Virus record (IMG/VR): IMGVR_UViG_3300025030_000088
Coordinates: 1-64,000 of that record
DNA length: 64,000 nucleotides
From: a virus
Direction: 5' to 3' (one strand)
Shown: positions 8,640-18,759 of the stretch, one piece after another
How positions within the stretch are numbered: the first letter of the stretch is position 1
How the letters are laid out: every line of letters begins with the position of its first letter
Program-made: the position numbers and the translations under genes
The notes under the pieces: generated by a model
The model's database searches: none
Seen by the model: only the letters and a program-made list of their open reading frames with translations
Told to the model about the DNA's origin: nothing

Positions 8640-10601
8640 TTAATTTTTTTCTTGATAATCTTTTACATAATCAGTCCAATGTTCACCTTCAGGCTTAGTT
8701 TCATTTGTTACAACAATTCCCATACGAGAATAACTTGCAAAATCTTTCTTTCCTTTAGTTTCAGCTTCATATTTATCACAAACAAAAGCTTTAACTTCTT
8801 TCTCAAATTCTTCAACAGTATTAAATTTTTCAAGTTTACCAAATAAATCTTTTCTTTCATCTTCATTAATTTTCTTTGCGAATTTAGAAAGAATAATTTC
8901 TGCTTGAGTTTCTTTCTTTTCTTTAGCAAAATTAACAATATCAGTTTTAAGAATCTCATTCTCTGTTTTATAAGTCTCAACTTCAGATTTAAAAGTTTCA
9001 ATTTCTGTTTCTTTGGCAGAATATTGTTCTTTTAAACCATCTAGTTCTTGACCTAAAGAAACAATAGAATTTTGTTTTTCTTCTAATTGAGTGGTGAATT
9101 CCGCTAATTGTGTAGTAAATTCTTCTGATTTAGTAATAAATTCTGCTTTAATAGTTTCTTTTTCAGATTCAAAAGTAGATTGTAAAGTTTCTTTTTCTTG
9201 AATAAATTCCACATTTTTTTCATCTACTTTTATTTTAGCAAAACTATTAAATTCTTCAGTAAGAATTTCTTTTGCAAATGCCTTTAAATCTTCTGCTTTT
9301 ATTTCACTAGCATTGACTATATTACCCCACATTTCATTTGCTACTGCATTAAAATTTTTTGCAAACTCTTCCTTATTAAATACCACCTTATCTACCTCAC
9401 TTTCTTTAAAATTATTTATATCTTCAAATAGATAACTATAATCTTCTTTAGTTAAATTAAATTTTTCAAAGTTATCCATATTAAGACCCAATTGTTTATA
9501 ATGTTTTTTTAAATGTGATATAGGACTACCAGTTATACCTTGTGCTCTTGCTCTGCTTAATGCAGATTGAATTCCCCTATAATGTACCACTAAATTACCA
9601 TCATTTATAATATGATGTGGATAATGGACATTATTAACAGATAAATCATTATCTACATTTTCATCAATAATTAAATATGCTTCTTTTATAAGCGAAGCAT
9701 GATTGCTTGCTTTAAGTAGACTATTTAACATCTTCGCTCCAGGATCTTCCCAATCACCAACAACAGAATTATCTTTATCATTTTTTATTTCAATTGAATT
9801 AGATTTACCTAATTCAATTCCAACTGAAAATTCTTCATTCTTAAAAATTTTTAATTCATCTTCTGCATACCACTCATGCTGTTCTTCATCGCCAATAAAT
9901 TTAATTGCATAATAATAGCCATTTTTTACTTCTGAAATTATTCCTGTTTTACCTTCGTGTTCTGGCATGTGTAATTCTGTTGGTATTACGGAATCACCTA
10001 ACTGAAATTTATTGTCTGTGTCTTGTTTTGCAAAAGTTTCTATTGTACTTTTACAAAAACTTGCATATGCTTCTCTTGGTTTATTTAAAACTTCAAGATG
10101 TGCGTTTTTCATACCAGTTGCTATTTCTAGTTTATCTCCTAGAATAGTTATACACTGATAAATCCACTCCTTAAACCTAAACTTACCACTAGATAGTTTT
10201 TCTTTTTTAAGAACTTCAATTTCTATACTTATTTTTTTTGTGCCACTTTTGAGAATATTCTCGGATTCCTTTGTGAGGTATTCTTTTTGGATCACGCCTA
10301 ATGCTGTGGCATACTCAAGATTTTCATATATTTCATACCCATATTCACAATCTTCTAAACTTAATATACTACCTAACGGATATTCATCAATTTCATGTTC
10401 TTTAAAATCTCCATTTTTAAATTTACCACAAATCGGCGTGTATCCTATAAAATTTTTATTATTTTCATAATCTTCCTTTTCGATTACACTACCATTATAG
10501 TTAGAACCGATAAGTCCAAAGAAAAATTTACAAACCAAAAATCTAGGATCATCTCTTATTATAGTAAATTTATCACAATTAAATTTTACTATTTCACTCA
10601 C
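8640..10601 (-). CDS. Prohead protease and scaffold fusion
   Basis: 653 aa, GTG start after AAAGGAGGTGAG. Residues 1-160 look like a prohead-protease domain (NFIGYTPICGKF, EIDEYPLGSIL, KISIEIEVLKKE). Around 290-380 is a segment of the DUF6582 kind, with VHYPHHIINDG and ALSRARAQGITGSPISHLKKH. From about 430 to 600 a long coiled coil (repeated EEFTTQLAEFTTQL-like heptads) is typical of a scaffold. The C-terminal stretch may bind capsid. Protease-scaffold fusions are usual where one gene precedes the capsid genes. Catalytic residues were not assigned. Confidence 0.65.
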   Translation of the reverse strand: MSEIVKFNCDKFTIIRDDPRFLVCKFFFGLIGSNYNGSVIEKEDYENNKNFIGYTPICGKFKNGDFKEHEIDEYPLGSILSLEDCEYGYEIYENLEYATALGVIQKEYLTKESENILKSGTKKISIEIEVLKKEKLSSGKFRFKEWIYQCITILGDKLEIATGMKNAHLEVLNKPREAYASFCKSTIETFAKQDTDNKFQLGDSVIPTELHMPEHEGKTGIISEVKNGYYYAIKFIGDEEQHEWYAEDELKIFKNEEFSVGIELGKSNSIEIKNDKDNSVVGDWEDPGAKMLNSLLKASNHASLIKEAYLIIDENVDNDLSVNNVHYPHHIINDGNLVVHYRGIQSALSRARAQGITGSPISHLKKHYKQLGLNMDNFEKFNLTKEDYSYLFEDINNFKESEVDKVVFNKEEFAKNFNAVANEMWGNIVNASEIKAEDLKAFAKEILTEEFNSFAKIKVDEKNVEFIQEKETLQSTFESEKETIKAEFITKSEEFTTQLAEFTTQLEEKQNSIVSLGQELDGLKEQYSAKETEIETFKSEVETYKTENEILKTDIVNFAKEKKETQAEIILSKFAKKINEDERKDLFGKLEKFNTVEEFEKEVKAFVCDKYEAETKGKKDFASYSRMGIVVTNETKPEGEHWTDYVKDYQEKN

Positions 10602-10656
10602 AAATTAACTCACCTCCTTTAAATTGGTTAAATCGAAATTAAAATTATCAATAAAA

Positions 10657-10685
10657 AAAGAAGTTAATTTAGTTTTAACTTCTTT
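10657..10685 (-). terminator. Hairpin upstream of the protease/scaffold gene
   Basis: An 11-bp inverted repeat (AAAGAAGTTAA / TTAACTTCTTT) between two minus-strand genes. It probably ends or attenuates the transcript of the small 10699 gene. Confidence 0.5.
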
Positions 10686-10698
10686 AAAATTATTTTTT

Positions 10699-10893
10699 CT
10701 AACTATTCCATTCCTTTAAATAAATTTCTAATTCATCACTCATCAAAAATATCCAATAAAATTTACCTTCTCCTTTACTTTTTTTTATATATTGAATATT
10801 TTTTACATTACATAAGAAATTTTTAATTTTAATATCATAACAATAATAAAGTTCATCTTTAGAAAATATTTGTTCTGCATTTTTTATGTACAT
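10699..10893 (-). CDS. Small hypothetical protein (64 aa)
   Basis: 64 aa, beginning MYIKNAEQIFSKDELYYC and ending YLKEWNS. No strong Shine-Dalgarno is visible. It resembles in layout the 52-aa protein at 4037-4195 and the DUF5659 family (a beta pair followed by an amphipathic helix). It is flanked by hairpins on both sides and lies downstream of a homing-endonuclease gene, so it may be a co-mobile passenger. Function unknown. Confidence 0.45.
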   Translation of the reverse strand: MYIKNAEQIFSKDELYYCYDIKIKNFLCNVKNIQYIKKSKGEGKFYWIFLMSDELEIYLKEWNS

Positions 10894-10935
10894 ATATTAT
10901 CAACTCACTTTTTGTTGTTATTTATTACAAATAAA

Positions 10936-10959
10936 AAAGACTATAAACATATAGTCTTT
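10936..10959 (-). terminator. Hairpin after the 10990-12648 endonuclease gene
   Basis: Perfect inverted repeat AAAGACTAT / ATAGTCTTT just downstream of the stop codon at 10990, with a T-rich flank on the minus strand. Confidence 0.6.
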
Positions 10960-10989
10960 AACTTACTTTTATATTATTGTATTTTTATT

Positions 10990-12648
10990 CTATCCAACTA
11001 ATTTTTCATAATCTGATTTGTACATCCATTTAAAACCACCTGCATGATTATATTTACCAAGACAACAAGAAGAAATATTTGAATGATTTATTTTTAATTG
11101 TCTTTCTGCTTCAATAATACTATCAAACTCCGAAATATATTCTTTATTTAGTGATAGTTGAACAACTTTTTTAACATATGGAGATTTTTTATATTGTTTT
11201 ATTTCGCTTTTATTATAATCTGAAAGAAACATCCATTGATATCCACCAGCAGATTTTAATTTACCTCTGCAACAAGATGAAATACTCATAATAATAATTC
11301 CTGTTTGTTTTTCAGCTTCAACCATGCTACTATATTCTTGAACATATTCACCACTTAACGACAATTGAACAACTGGTTTCGCCCCTGATTTTCCTAATCT
11401 TACCCCACTTGCTTTTTGTATTTCATTGGCATCATAATCACACCACCCCAATTTACTACATTCATTAAGATATCTTATAACTGTTCTCTTTCCTAAGTTC
11501 AGAATAACACTAATTTCTGATGAATTTTTAATTCCAGCATTCCATAATTTAGATGTTTCTTTTACTAAATTGTTACAAGCAAACTCATGACATTTTAACC
11601 AATCAATATTAGATAAATCAAATATCTGTGCTAATCCACTAACTAAAATATTATCTCTAATATATTTCATATCTGATTTTACACAATCAATTCTAATCAT
11701 CTTAATATTATGTTCTTTTGCTTTTTTATCTTTATAATCATCTATAGCTTGAGATTCTTCAGGGGTGGTTCCATCTAATGTTTTTTTATTACCATGTCCC
11801 AATGCTCTATCCATTTCAATTATATATTTTTTATTATTAAATTCAAAATAACTATCATATCTCTTAGGTTTAATCCAATCCGGTGAATATTCGAATTTTA
11901 TATATTTTAATTTGTATGTATTATTTAATTGGTTTAATAAATTACGTCCAAACTTATTGGGGTATGAAATATTATCTCCACAAATAGAACATCCCACTTG
12001 CCCACGTGTAATAGCATTCATACTTCTTTCAAATATATGATTACAGTCTAAACATTCCCATTTAAGTTTTACATCATAGCCAATGTACTCATCACTCAAT
12101 CTAATATTATAATTATTTATTTTACACCAATTATTAATATTTTGATATATGTATATATTAGATTTATAAAACCCTTGTGGTATATAACCTTTTTTTATGC
12201 TGGAAATTTTAATTTTACTATACATATATCCATCCGAATTAATTAAATCTACATTAATTTGAGTATTTATTATTTTAACATTAAGTAATTTCCAAGTATC
12301 TCCTAAGTTATTATTAATTATTTGCTTAACTTCTTGTGCTTTAATTCCATTAATATATAATGAATTAAAACAATTTATACAATAATGTTGTTCATCGTCT
12401 TTAATATATTTTCGATAATCATTCAATGCTATTGTTTTTAAATATTCTCCACACTCATCACATCCAATATCAACTTGCACCTTATAACTATCTAATAAAT
12501 CCTCTACTTTAACTAATATTTTTGTATTCTGTGGAACTGACAACCTTCCTTGATTATCTTTTTCCCTTGGTATTATATATCCTTTATTTTTATACCATTT
12601 AATATGTCTTCCACTTAAGCCAATTTCTACTTCTTTTGTTAGCAACAT
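10990..12648 (-). CDS. Homing endonuclease (PD-(D/E)XK-type) with two NUMOD1 repeats
   Basis: 552 aa, ATG start. The N-terminal 100-aa zinc module (GYIIPREK, ILVKVEDLLD, CDECGEYL, CINCFNS) matches the 2670-3992 protein. A CxxC ribbon (CLDCNHIF/CSICG) precedes a Vsr-like nuclease core with KRYDSYFEFNNKKYIIEMD and ALGHGNKKTL (a D...E...H pattern) and IKMIRIDC. A helix-turn-helix follows (AGIKNSSEISVILNLGKRT). Two NUMOD1 repeats end the protein (VVQLSLSGEYVQEY...GGYQWMF and VVQLSLNKEYISEF...GGFKWMY). It is free-standing between portal and protease genes and has its own promoter. Confidence 0.85.
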   Translation of the reverse strand: MLLTKEVEIGLSGRHIKWYKNKGYIIPREKDNQGRLSVPQNTKILVKVEDLLDSYKVQVDIGCDECGEYLKTIALNDYRKYIKDDEQHYCINCFNSLYINGIKAQEVKQIINNNLGDTWKLLNVKIINTQINVDLINSDGYMYSKIKISSIKKGYIPQGFYKSNIYIYQNINNWCKINNYNIRLSDEYIGYDVKLKWECLDCNHIFERSMNAITRGQVGCSICGDNISYPNKFGRNLLNQLNNTYKLKYIKFEYSPDWIKPKRYDSYFEFNNKKYIIEMDRALGHGNKKTLDGTTPEESQAIDDYKDKKAKEHNIKMIRIDCVKSDMKYIRDNILVSGLAQIFDLSNIDWLKCHEFACNNLVKETSKLWNAGIKNSSEISVILNLGKRTVIRYLNECSKLGWCDYDANEIQKASGVRLGKSGAKPVVQLSLSGEYVQEYSSMVEAEKQTGIIIMSISSCCRGKLKSAGGYQWMFLSDYNKSEIKQYKKSPYVKKVVQLSLNKEYISEFDSIIEAERQLKINHSNISSCCLGKYNHAGGFKWMYKSDYEKLVG

Positions 12649-12764
12649 TAATTATTACCTCCGACAGCAATTATTTTTATTTTCCGAGAATTTTAAATAA
12701 GGGAAAAGAACTCGGATATTCTCTTATCAATAAGGCTCATGACTTCCTTATCTATCCCAATATT

Positions 12765-12793
12765 ATTATACTATTATTTTATAACTTTGTCAA
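12765..12793 (-). promoter_or_regulatory. Perfect sigma-A promoter for the homing endonuclease
   Basis: On the minus strand TTGACA (12793-12788), a 17-nt spacer and TATAAT (12770-12765). About 115 nt of leader follows before the ATG at 12648; it contains a CCGAG/CTCGG inverted repeat. The promoter lies just downstream of the portal stop, inside the late operon. Confidence 0.85.
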
Positions 12794-12814
12794 TAATATT
12801 TATATTTAATTTAA

Positions 12815-14419
12815 TTAGCTTATAACTTTTCCATCGTTTGAGTCGTAGTCCCTAGTAGTGGCTCCTCCGTCATTTAGCTGGTCATCAGGTTTTTTCTCCC
12901 TACCACCTAAATTACTAGGATTGCTTCCGCTTTGAGTATAAGACGTACTAAAAGGAATGAATTGTTGCGTGTCCCAACTATATAGTGTCTCATCATCCAT
13001 CTGCATTTCATATTCTTCTGGTAATTTTCCCAAAGAAGCGAGATATTCTTTACGACACACGCCAAGGGTTGCAGCGTTCTTATACCTATTCGAAACTTCT
13101 TCACGACTAAATGAGTCCCCGAACATCTTAATCCCAAATTTATAAGAACCCGTTCTTTGTGCTAATTGATAATTTATATTTTTAGTATATTGTCTGTACA
13201 TATGATTTATAAATTGCATATCAGTAGTATTACTATTTTTAACAGCAGAACCAGATTTACCATCTGCTGAACCATATGTTAACGGTGATATACCAGAATT
13301 TTGCCACATACTATTTCCCACTATACTTGAAATTGCTGCTATACTTTGATTGTCAGAGGTCTTGATTTCTGTGGCACTCATTGGAGAGGAAAATACTGTA
13401 GTTCCGAAATTTAAGCCAGCTTGACAAGCCGCCACCCATTTGGCAGTAGTATTGAAATCTATGGAAGGTTTTCCATCTTTATCCAGTGGTGCTTGTAAAT
13501 ATATTAATTTAAATGTGTCTAACATCGTTTTGGTCTTCAAGAGTTGACGATATTCATCTATTCCTAACACATCTCTAAACAAACCCCTTAAAGGATTCAA
13601 TCTAGCAGCCTTGGTGTCATCAAAAAGAAACACTACCGATTTTTTAGGTGGCATTTGTATAAAATAATTTTGATTAGTCTTAATATCCTCATAAAAATCT
13701 TCAAACCAATCAGTAAATTCAGAAGCATAATCATTAAGTGATTGTGGTGTACGAAGGAAAAACGTCATGTCAAAGGCATATGTGTATCCTAAACTTGTTC
13801 TTCCATTTATAATACATCTATTATCTCCAGAAGGCATTTCTTGATAATCAATATAATTATCCGCTTCTCTTAAATAGTAAAATTTTCCACCCTCACGTAT
13901 GACACCTAAAGTTATATTAAAAAATTGTTCTTGAATTCTAAGTTTCGTTAAAAAATCTAATGCTTTCTTTTTAGAGTTTTTATATGTAGCAAACGCTTTT
14001 TTATCTTTTTTAGGATCGGGAACGGGAGTGATAGGATAAATGTAATAATAAAAATCAAGATTAGATGCAAAATGATAAACTACACGTTCAAATTGTAAAG
14101 ATACCCCCTCAAGATACTGTGACAAATTACTTAATTGTTGTTCATATCTATGAGGTTGTAATAACCATTTCTCAATCTCTTGAGAAGTAGGTTTATATGG
14201 AGATATATTTATATCTTTCATCAAAGAGTTACTATAATGTGGATAGTATCCTTGATTATTATTTATCTTTCTTAACAAACTATATAATGTATTAGAATAT
14301 GTTTCTAAAAATTTATCTGGTGACATATCTGTATTTGATATATCACTGTTTATATTACTATTTATATTATTATTACTATTTGTTGTAACAGAAAGTGATT
14401 TTTGCTTTTTTCTTGCCAA
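12815..14419 (-). CDS. Portal protein
   Basis: About 534 aa. I prefer the TTG at 14419, 6 nt after AGGTG, over the GTG at 14428 that overlaps the binding site. The protein has the order expected of a portal: a Ser/Asn-rich start, a helical wing (PTSQEIEKWLLQPHRYEQQ), PKKSVVFLFDDTKAARLNP in the clip/stem region, a long stem helix (YRQLLKTKTMLDTF) and a Gly/Asp-rich C-terminal tail (SNLGGREKKPDDQ). It follows the large terminase directly, the canonical order. It corresponds in position to yonE of SPbeta. Confidence 0.8.
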   Translation of the reverse strand: MARKKQKSLSVTTNSNNNINSNINSDISNTDMSPDKFLETYSNTLYSLLRKINNNQGYYPHYSNSLMKDINISPYKPTSQEIEKWLLQPHRYEQQLSNLSQYLEGVSLQFERVVYHFASNLDFYYYIYPITPVPDPKKDKKAFATYKNSKKKALDFLTKLRIQEQFFNITLGVIREGGKFYYLREADNYIDYQEMPSGDNRCIINGRTSLGYTYAFDMTFFLRTPQSLNDYASEFTDWFEDFYEDIKTNQNYFIQMPPKKSVVFLFDDTKAARLNPLRGLFRDVLGIDEYRQLLKTKTMLDTFKLIYLQAPLDKDGKPSIDFNTTAKWVAACQAGLNFGTTVFSSPMSATEIKTSDNQSIAAISSIVGNSMWQNSGISPLTYGSADGKSGSAVKNSNTTDMQFINHMYRQYTKNINYQLAQRTGSYKFGIKMFGDSFSREEVSNRYKNAATLGVCRKEYLASLGKLPEEYEMQMDDETLYSWDTQQFIPFSTSYTQSGSNPSNLGGREKKPDDQLNDGGATTRDYDSNDGKVIS

Positions 14420-14452
14420 ATATTTCACCTGCCTACTTTTTTAAGTGATTAA

Positions 14453-16291
14453 TTAGTAATTTGAAAATTTTTCCCAAGGTTTTGATGTTGGAGCAATAAA
14501 GAAATTTTCAAGATCATCTTCTTCTTTTTCTTTTAATAAATCTTGTTCTAATAAAGAAATAAAATACCCTCCATAACTGCAACTTGTATACCTATCTTTC
14601 CTTGCTGTACCAATTGTTTCTAATTTAATATTTCCATTAAGTATGGTATATTCTAAATTAATAGTCTCATTAACCATTTCTGAAAATTGTCTATATGGAT
14701 GAATATACCATACAGTTAAATTAATATCTTGATTGCGAGAAAAATCTTTATTTGTTTTATTTAGATATTCTTCACCATCATTTTCATCAATAAGGAAATT
14801 ACACATATTTCTTTGTAGTTTATCTTTAAAATCTACTGCAATATCACTATTTAATCTAGCATTAGCTAAAACAGGATATATAACAGGTTTTGCTTTTGCT
14901 GCTAAAGTTTTTTCTTTTAATTCATCAATCAATGATTTATCGAGAGATTTATGTTCATATACTGTAAAAGCATCATATTCAATTCCACGTTCATCATCTT
15001 TTGTTACTGTTGCAAGTCTCTCGAAAATTGTAATACCTACGTTATGTAAATCAAGTACAATATAATCTGCTTCAAAATCATGATAAATTTGTTTTATTCG
15101 TAATGCTTGTTTTTCGGTATGCTCACCTTGTTTTGATTCCATATAAACATATTCACGGTGATATCCTTTTAATGTAGGTAATGCTCTTATACAAGTAATA
15201 ATTGTATTGTCATTTTTCTGACCTTTTCTTGCAGCAATATCTACTGAAACAATTCTAATTTCTCCATCTACTCTTTTTATTTCATTTGGATTTTTCTTTT
15301 TATTTAATATATCATGTCTTAAAGGATAAAACGACTTCTTTAATTTTCTATTTTTTTGAAACATATCTAATTTAAAATAAGAATTACTGTTCTCTCCAAA
15401 TGGGATATTTTCATATTCTTCTAAAAAAGTTATTGCATCCATAGTCGATCTGTCTCTTGCTATTGCTTTTTTAGTTTTAATATTATGTTTAATAGCAATT
15501 AAATAATCAAAAGCAATAAAACCTGCATCTTTTCCTTCTAACATCATTTTTATAGTGTCTAAAGTTTCTTTATACCACCATAATCCTTTATGATAAGCAG
15601 AAGATATAAGAACTTGTCTTGGTTCTTCAATTAAAATTTTTTCATTTGCATATTCTGGTTTCATTAAATATGGTGTTTGTCTAGCATATGAAAATGGTTT
15701 TACTATCGCATCAAATTTTGTTTTGTCCATTATACGAAATTCTTCACCAATTGTGAAAGTAGATCTTTCTCCTCTCCCACTTTCCTGACAAGCTACAACC
15801 TTAATAGTTGTTCCATTTTGTAAAGTACAACTACAATTATTTTGAGTATCTGAAAAATCTTTTACTTCTCTAGAAATATTTGGATAGTCATCTTTTAATC
15901 TTGACATTTTACCAAATATAATACCTGCCTGTTTCATTGAGGCTGCTACAATTACAATTTCACTATTTGGATAAAGTACACCTCTAGCATAAGCCAATAA
16001 AGCAATTAACCATGACTTTGCTGCTGCTCTACTTGCAATTGTAACAAAACTTTCACATATACTCATAAAATATATCCAAATTATTTGATACCAATATAAT
16101 TGTACTCCAAAATAATGTTGAATAAATCTATGAATATTACGTCGATAAAAAGTAGTCCAATCAATTAAATTTTCTTGCCATTGTTCATTTCTATCTTTAT
16201 CTTTTATCATTGACTTAGGTGCTTTAAATTGATTACTATGTCCAGAATACTTACTATGATTATTTTGATAATTATTATAACTACGACCCAT
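14453..16291 (-). CDS. Large terminase subunit (TerL)
   Basis: About 612 aa from the ATG at 16291, which follows GGTGATTTTA and overlaps the end of the preceding gene. The ATPase domain has a Walker A variant near residue 90 (ASRAAAKSWLI) and a Walker B (FTIGEEFRIM). The coupling/nuclease half has VSVDIAARKGQKNDNT and DYIVLDLHNVG, the acidic motifs of the RNase H-like nuclease. The motor cuts and pumps concatemeric DNA into proheads with the portal next door. It corresponds to yonF of SPbeta by position and family. Confidence 0.9.
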   Translation of the reverse strand: MGRSYNNYQNNHSKYSGHSNQFKAPKSMIKDKDRNEQWQENLIDWTTFYRRNIHRFIQHYFGVQLYWYQIIWIYFMSICESFVTIASRAAAKSWLIALLAYARGVLYPNSEIVIVAASMKQAGIIFGKMSRLKDDYPNISREVKDFSDTQNNCSCTLQNGTTIKVVACQESGRGERSTFTIGEEFRIMDKTKFDAIVKPFSYARQTPYLMKPEYANEKILIEEPRQVLISSAYHKGLWWYKETLDTIKMMLEGKDAGFIAFDYLIAIKHNIKTKKAIARDRSTMDAITFLEEYENIPFGENSNSYFKLDMFQKNRKLKKSFYPLRHDILNKKKNPNEIKRVDGEIRIVSVDIAARKGQKNDNTIITCIRALPTLKGYHREYVYMESKQGEHTEKQALRIKQIYHDFEADYIVLDLHNVGITIFERLATVTKDDERGIEYDAFTVYEHKSLDKSLIDELKEKTLAAKAKPVIYPVLANARLNSDIAVDFKDKLQRNMCNFLIDENDGEEYLNKTNKDFSRNQDINLTVWYIHPYRQFSEMVNETINLEYTILNGNIKLETIGTARKDRYTSCSYGGYFISLLEQDLLKEKEEDDLENFFIAPTSKPWEKFSNY

Positions 16292-17243
16292 TAAAATCAC
16301 CATCAATTTTCCCAACATCAACACTATCTAAATCAGCATCAATATTATCATCAACAAAGAAATTTCTAACACCTGTAAGAAAATTTTCAATGGGACGAGA
16401 AATATAATTTTTCAGATATGGTTTAAATCCATCTATATCTTTATATTTATCTTGTTGTTCATACCATTCTGCTGGTCTAAATTGTTCAATATCTTTTACC
16501 CATAAACCAAATGCTTCATGTGATTTTCCAGCACTTGCTTGATTAGCTTTTGCAGGATCAACTGATGCTGTTTTAAAAAGTTCTTGTAATTCTTTTACAT
16601 CTTGTGATACGCCTTCTTTATCTGCACGTTTATTTCTTATTATTAATATTTTTACACAAATTTCTTTCAGTAATGTTATTTCAGCTTGATTATCACATTT
16701 ATGTGTTTGTTTCCAATTTGACAATTCTAATTCTAAAAATATATAATCATCTAATGAAAATCCTCTTCCCCAAAATAAAACTAAATCATCATCAATTTCT
16801 TCTTCAACTTGATCATTAATAATATTTTCAAATTCACTATCTTTAAATCTAAATGATTCTAATTTTTCATTATTCTTACTTGTGGACCCAAGTTTACTTT
16901 TATAATATCCAAATAATTTACTTGCTTTTTTACCTTTAGACATTAAATTTTCTACATGCGATTGTGCTTGTTTTAACGCTTCTTCGCTATACCTTACATC
17001 TAAATCTCTACATGTTAATTTTAAAGCAATATCTATATTATTATGTATTGAGAAATAATTATCGAAAATCTCATTACAATGATCTCGACAAATTGAAAGA
17101 TAACCATTTTTATCTATATTTGGATTTGTACATTCATAAAAATAAGATATAGGATGCATTTTCATACAAATTCTACAATAACCTTCTCCAGATACAGTTT
17201 TAACTTCTTTAATATTCTTAATAGTTTTAGTTAATCTTGGCAT
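16281..17243 (-). CDS. Putative small terminase subunit with N-terminal zinc finger
   Basis: 320 aa, ATG after AAAGGAG. It starts with a Cys4-type motif (CRICMKMH...CRDHC, residues 22-53). The middle is acidic and helical, and the C-terminus overlaps the terminase start by about 10 nt, showing translational coupling. Position immediately upstream of TerL and an N-terminal DNA-binding-like finger make a small terminase likely. It is longer than most small terminases; no motif proves the role. Confidence 0.6.
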   Translation of the reverse strand: MPRLTKTIKNIKEVKTVSGEGYCRICMKMHPISYFYECTNPNIDKNGYLSICRDHCNEIFDNYFSIHNNIDIALKLTCRDLDVRYSEEALKQAQSHVENLMSKGKKASKLFGYYKSKLGSTSKNNEKLESFRFKDSEFENIINDQVEEEIDDDLVLFWGRGFSLDDYIFLELELSNWKQTHKCDNQAEITLLKEICVKILIIRNKRADKEGVSQDVKELQELFKTASVDPAKANQASAGKSHEAFGLWVKDIEQFRPAEWYEQQDKYKDIDGFKPYLKNYISRPIENFLTGVRNFFVDDNIDADLDSVDVGKIDGDFNGS

Positions 17244-17362
17244 CTGGCATCATCTCCTTTTAAAGTAATATACTTGTATTCATTATCTAATAAATTATCA
17301 AATTTAAAATTATAATATTTATTAAAATTATCTTTATCAATTATTAAATTACCGTTACACAA
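17231..17362 (-). CDS. Possible small ORF (43 aa) upstream of the terminase operon
   Basis: TTG at 17362, 43 aa, beginning MCNGNLIIDKDNFN and ending GDDARCQD, with its stop overlapping the start of the next gene. A GGAGG lies 16 nt upstream, too far to be persuasive. It could be a leader peptide that couples translation into 16281-17243, or chance. Confidence 0.3.
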   Translation of the reverse strand: MCNGNLIIDKDNFNKYYNFKFDNLLDNEYKYITLKGDDARCQD

Positions 17363-17564
17363 ATATTTTTAAATTTATCCTCCATTTCTCCACGCATATA
17401 AAAATAAAATAGAAATTAGGATGTGTAGAGAGGGAATAGCTAATTCCCAATTACTTAACTTCTTAAAATAAACATATTTAAAATTATTATATTTATAATC
17501 TAATACTAACCTAAAAAATATTACAACCAAATCTCACTTCTATACTAAATAATAAACACACATT

Positions 17565-17596
17565 AAAACCCATTAAGATAATAATTAATGGGTTTT
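17565..17596 (-). terminator. Intrinsic terminator downstream of the 226-aa acidic gene
   Basis: Stem of AAAACCCATTAA with TTAATGGGTTTT. It lies between the stop at 17629 and the terminase operon, so the terminase genes need another promoter downstream of it. The 200 nt beyond also hold a small GGGAAT/ATTCCC hairpin near 17429-17452. Confidence 0.7.
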
Positions 17597-17628
17597 ATCT
17601 ATGATTATTTAATTGTCCTTCCGACTAT

Positions 17629-18309
17629 CTAACCCCATCTAGTAGAATTATTAATCATGTTAAGTATTTGTTCAGCAACTTTATTCATATCATCTTTTGT
17701 ATTATTAACAGTTAAATTACATGTAATATTAGTTTTAGATTCTTTTTCATTTTTATTTGTATCATTAACAAATTCCTTTTCACAATCGTTCCATCCAATT
17801 TCCTTACCCAACATAAACAATTCATATAAAACATTTTTTATACATGAACTACAATCACAATCTAAGTTTTCAATTCGATCATAAAATTCTTCAATAATAC
17901 TAATATCTAAGCATATATCTTTATTTTCACAATCATCACATTTATCAACTGATTCCTCATCATAATCTTCAATAAAATTATCCGCAAATTCGTCTAAAAT
18001 AGATTTAATAGAAATTTTATTTCCATTTGTCTCTTGAATTCTCTTAGCAAATAATTCTAACAATTCTCCGTAATCAAATTCATCTTCTTTACATCCTTCG
18101 CAATCTTCACAACAATCACAAACTTCATCGTCATCGTATGTATAAGGACTATCATTTATTTTTTTTACTTCTTCTTTATTATATTCACTTAAACCACCAA
18201 CAAAATCTTGATAAGATTCAAAATCAACTTCTTCACCATCAATATAAAACTTACTTTTTACGTGTTCAAAAGTTTCATCATCATAGTAATGTTTGGTTGT
18301 TAGTTGCAT
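17629..18309 (-). CDS. Acidic cysteine-rich hypothetical protein
   Basis: 226 aa, ATG after AAAGGAG. It contains three Cys clusters: CDCCEDCEGC near residue 63, CDDCENKDIC near 123 and CDCSSC near 150, so it probably binds zinc. Much of the rest is Asp/Glu-rich. No recognised family. It precedes the terminase block and follows a run of small genes; a regulatory or packaging-accessory role is possible. Confidence 0.6.
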   Translation of the reverse strand: MQLTTKHYYDDETFEHVKSKFYIDGEEVDFESYQDFVGGLSEYNKEEVKKINDSPYTYDDDEVCDCCEDCEGCKEDEFDYGELLELFAKRIQETNGNKISIKSILDEFADNFIEDYDEESVDKCDDCENKDICLDISIIEEFYDRIENLDCDCSSCIKNVLYELFMLGKEIGWNDCEKEFVNDTNKNEKESKTNITCNLTVNNTKDDMNKVAEQILNMINNSTRWG

Positions 18310-18373
18310 GTTTTAATATTCTCCTTTAAATTTATATTATTATTTTATAATTGTAATAAATATAATTTAATTA

Positions 18374-18748
18374 TTACAACATATCTTTTTCCTTTAATAT
18401 TGTCGCATTTTTAGAACTCTCAATAGTAGCATTAGCATTTATATTAGTTATTTGTACACTATGATCGACATTCATTTTATTCAGAATTAACGTAATAGAA
18501 TCATCCATTGAAATACCTGAATTAATTAAACCTGTGTAAAAACCAGAATAATATGAAGAATCTTTTAATCCTCTTTTAAATTCATCTAAATCTAATTGAA
18601 TATTAGTATCTTCTGCTAGATTATCAGTTGATATCTCTAATGGTTCAAAGAATAGAATCACTTCTGATGTAGAAGAGAGTAGGGGAGTGGTATTTAATTC
18701 TTGTTCTTGTATTTGTGTTTGAGATATTGTTTTTGTTTTATCGTTCAT
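18374..18748 (-). CDS. Hypothetical protein (124 aa)
   Basis: ATG after AAGGAG. Begins MNDKTKTISQTQIQEQELN and continues into a Ser/Thr-rich linker and a short helical region; no motif recognised. It lies 11 nt below the ClpP-like gene and is probably in its operon. Confidence 0.55.
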   Translation of the reverse strand: MNDKTKTISQTQIQEQELNTTPLLSSTSEVILFFEPLEISTDNLAEDTNIQLDLDEFKRGLKDSSYYSGFYTGLINSGISMDDSITLILNKMNVDHSVQITNINANATIESSKNATILKEKDML

Positions 18749-18759
18749 ATGTTTTCTCC

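Noticed and set aside
8652-10622. Plus-strand and other-frame ORFs over the protease/scaffold gene
   Set aside because: Shadows of the coiled-coil coding sequence without binding sites.
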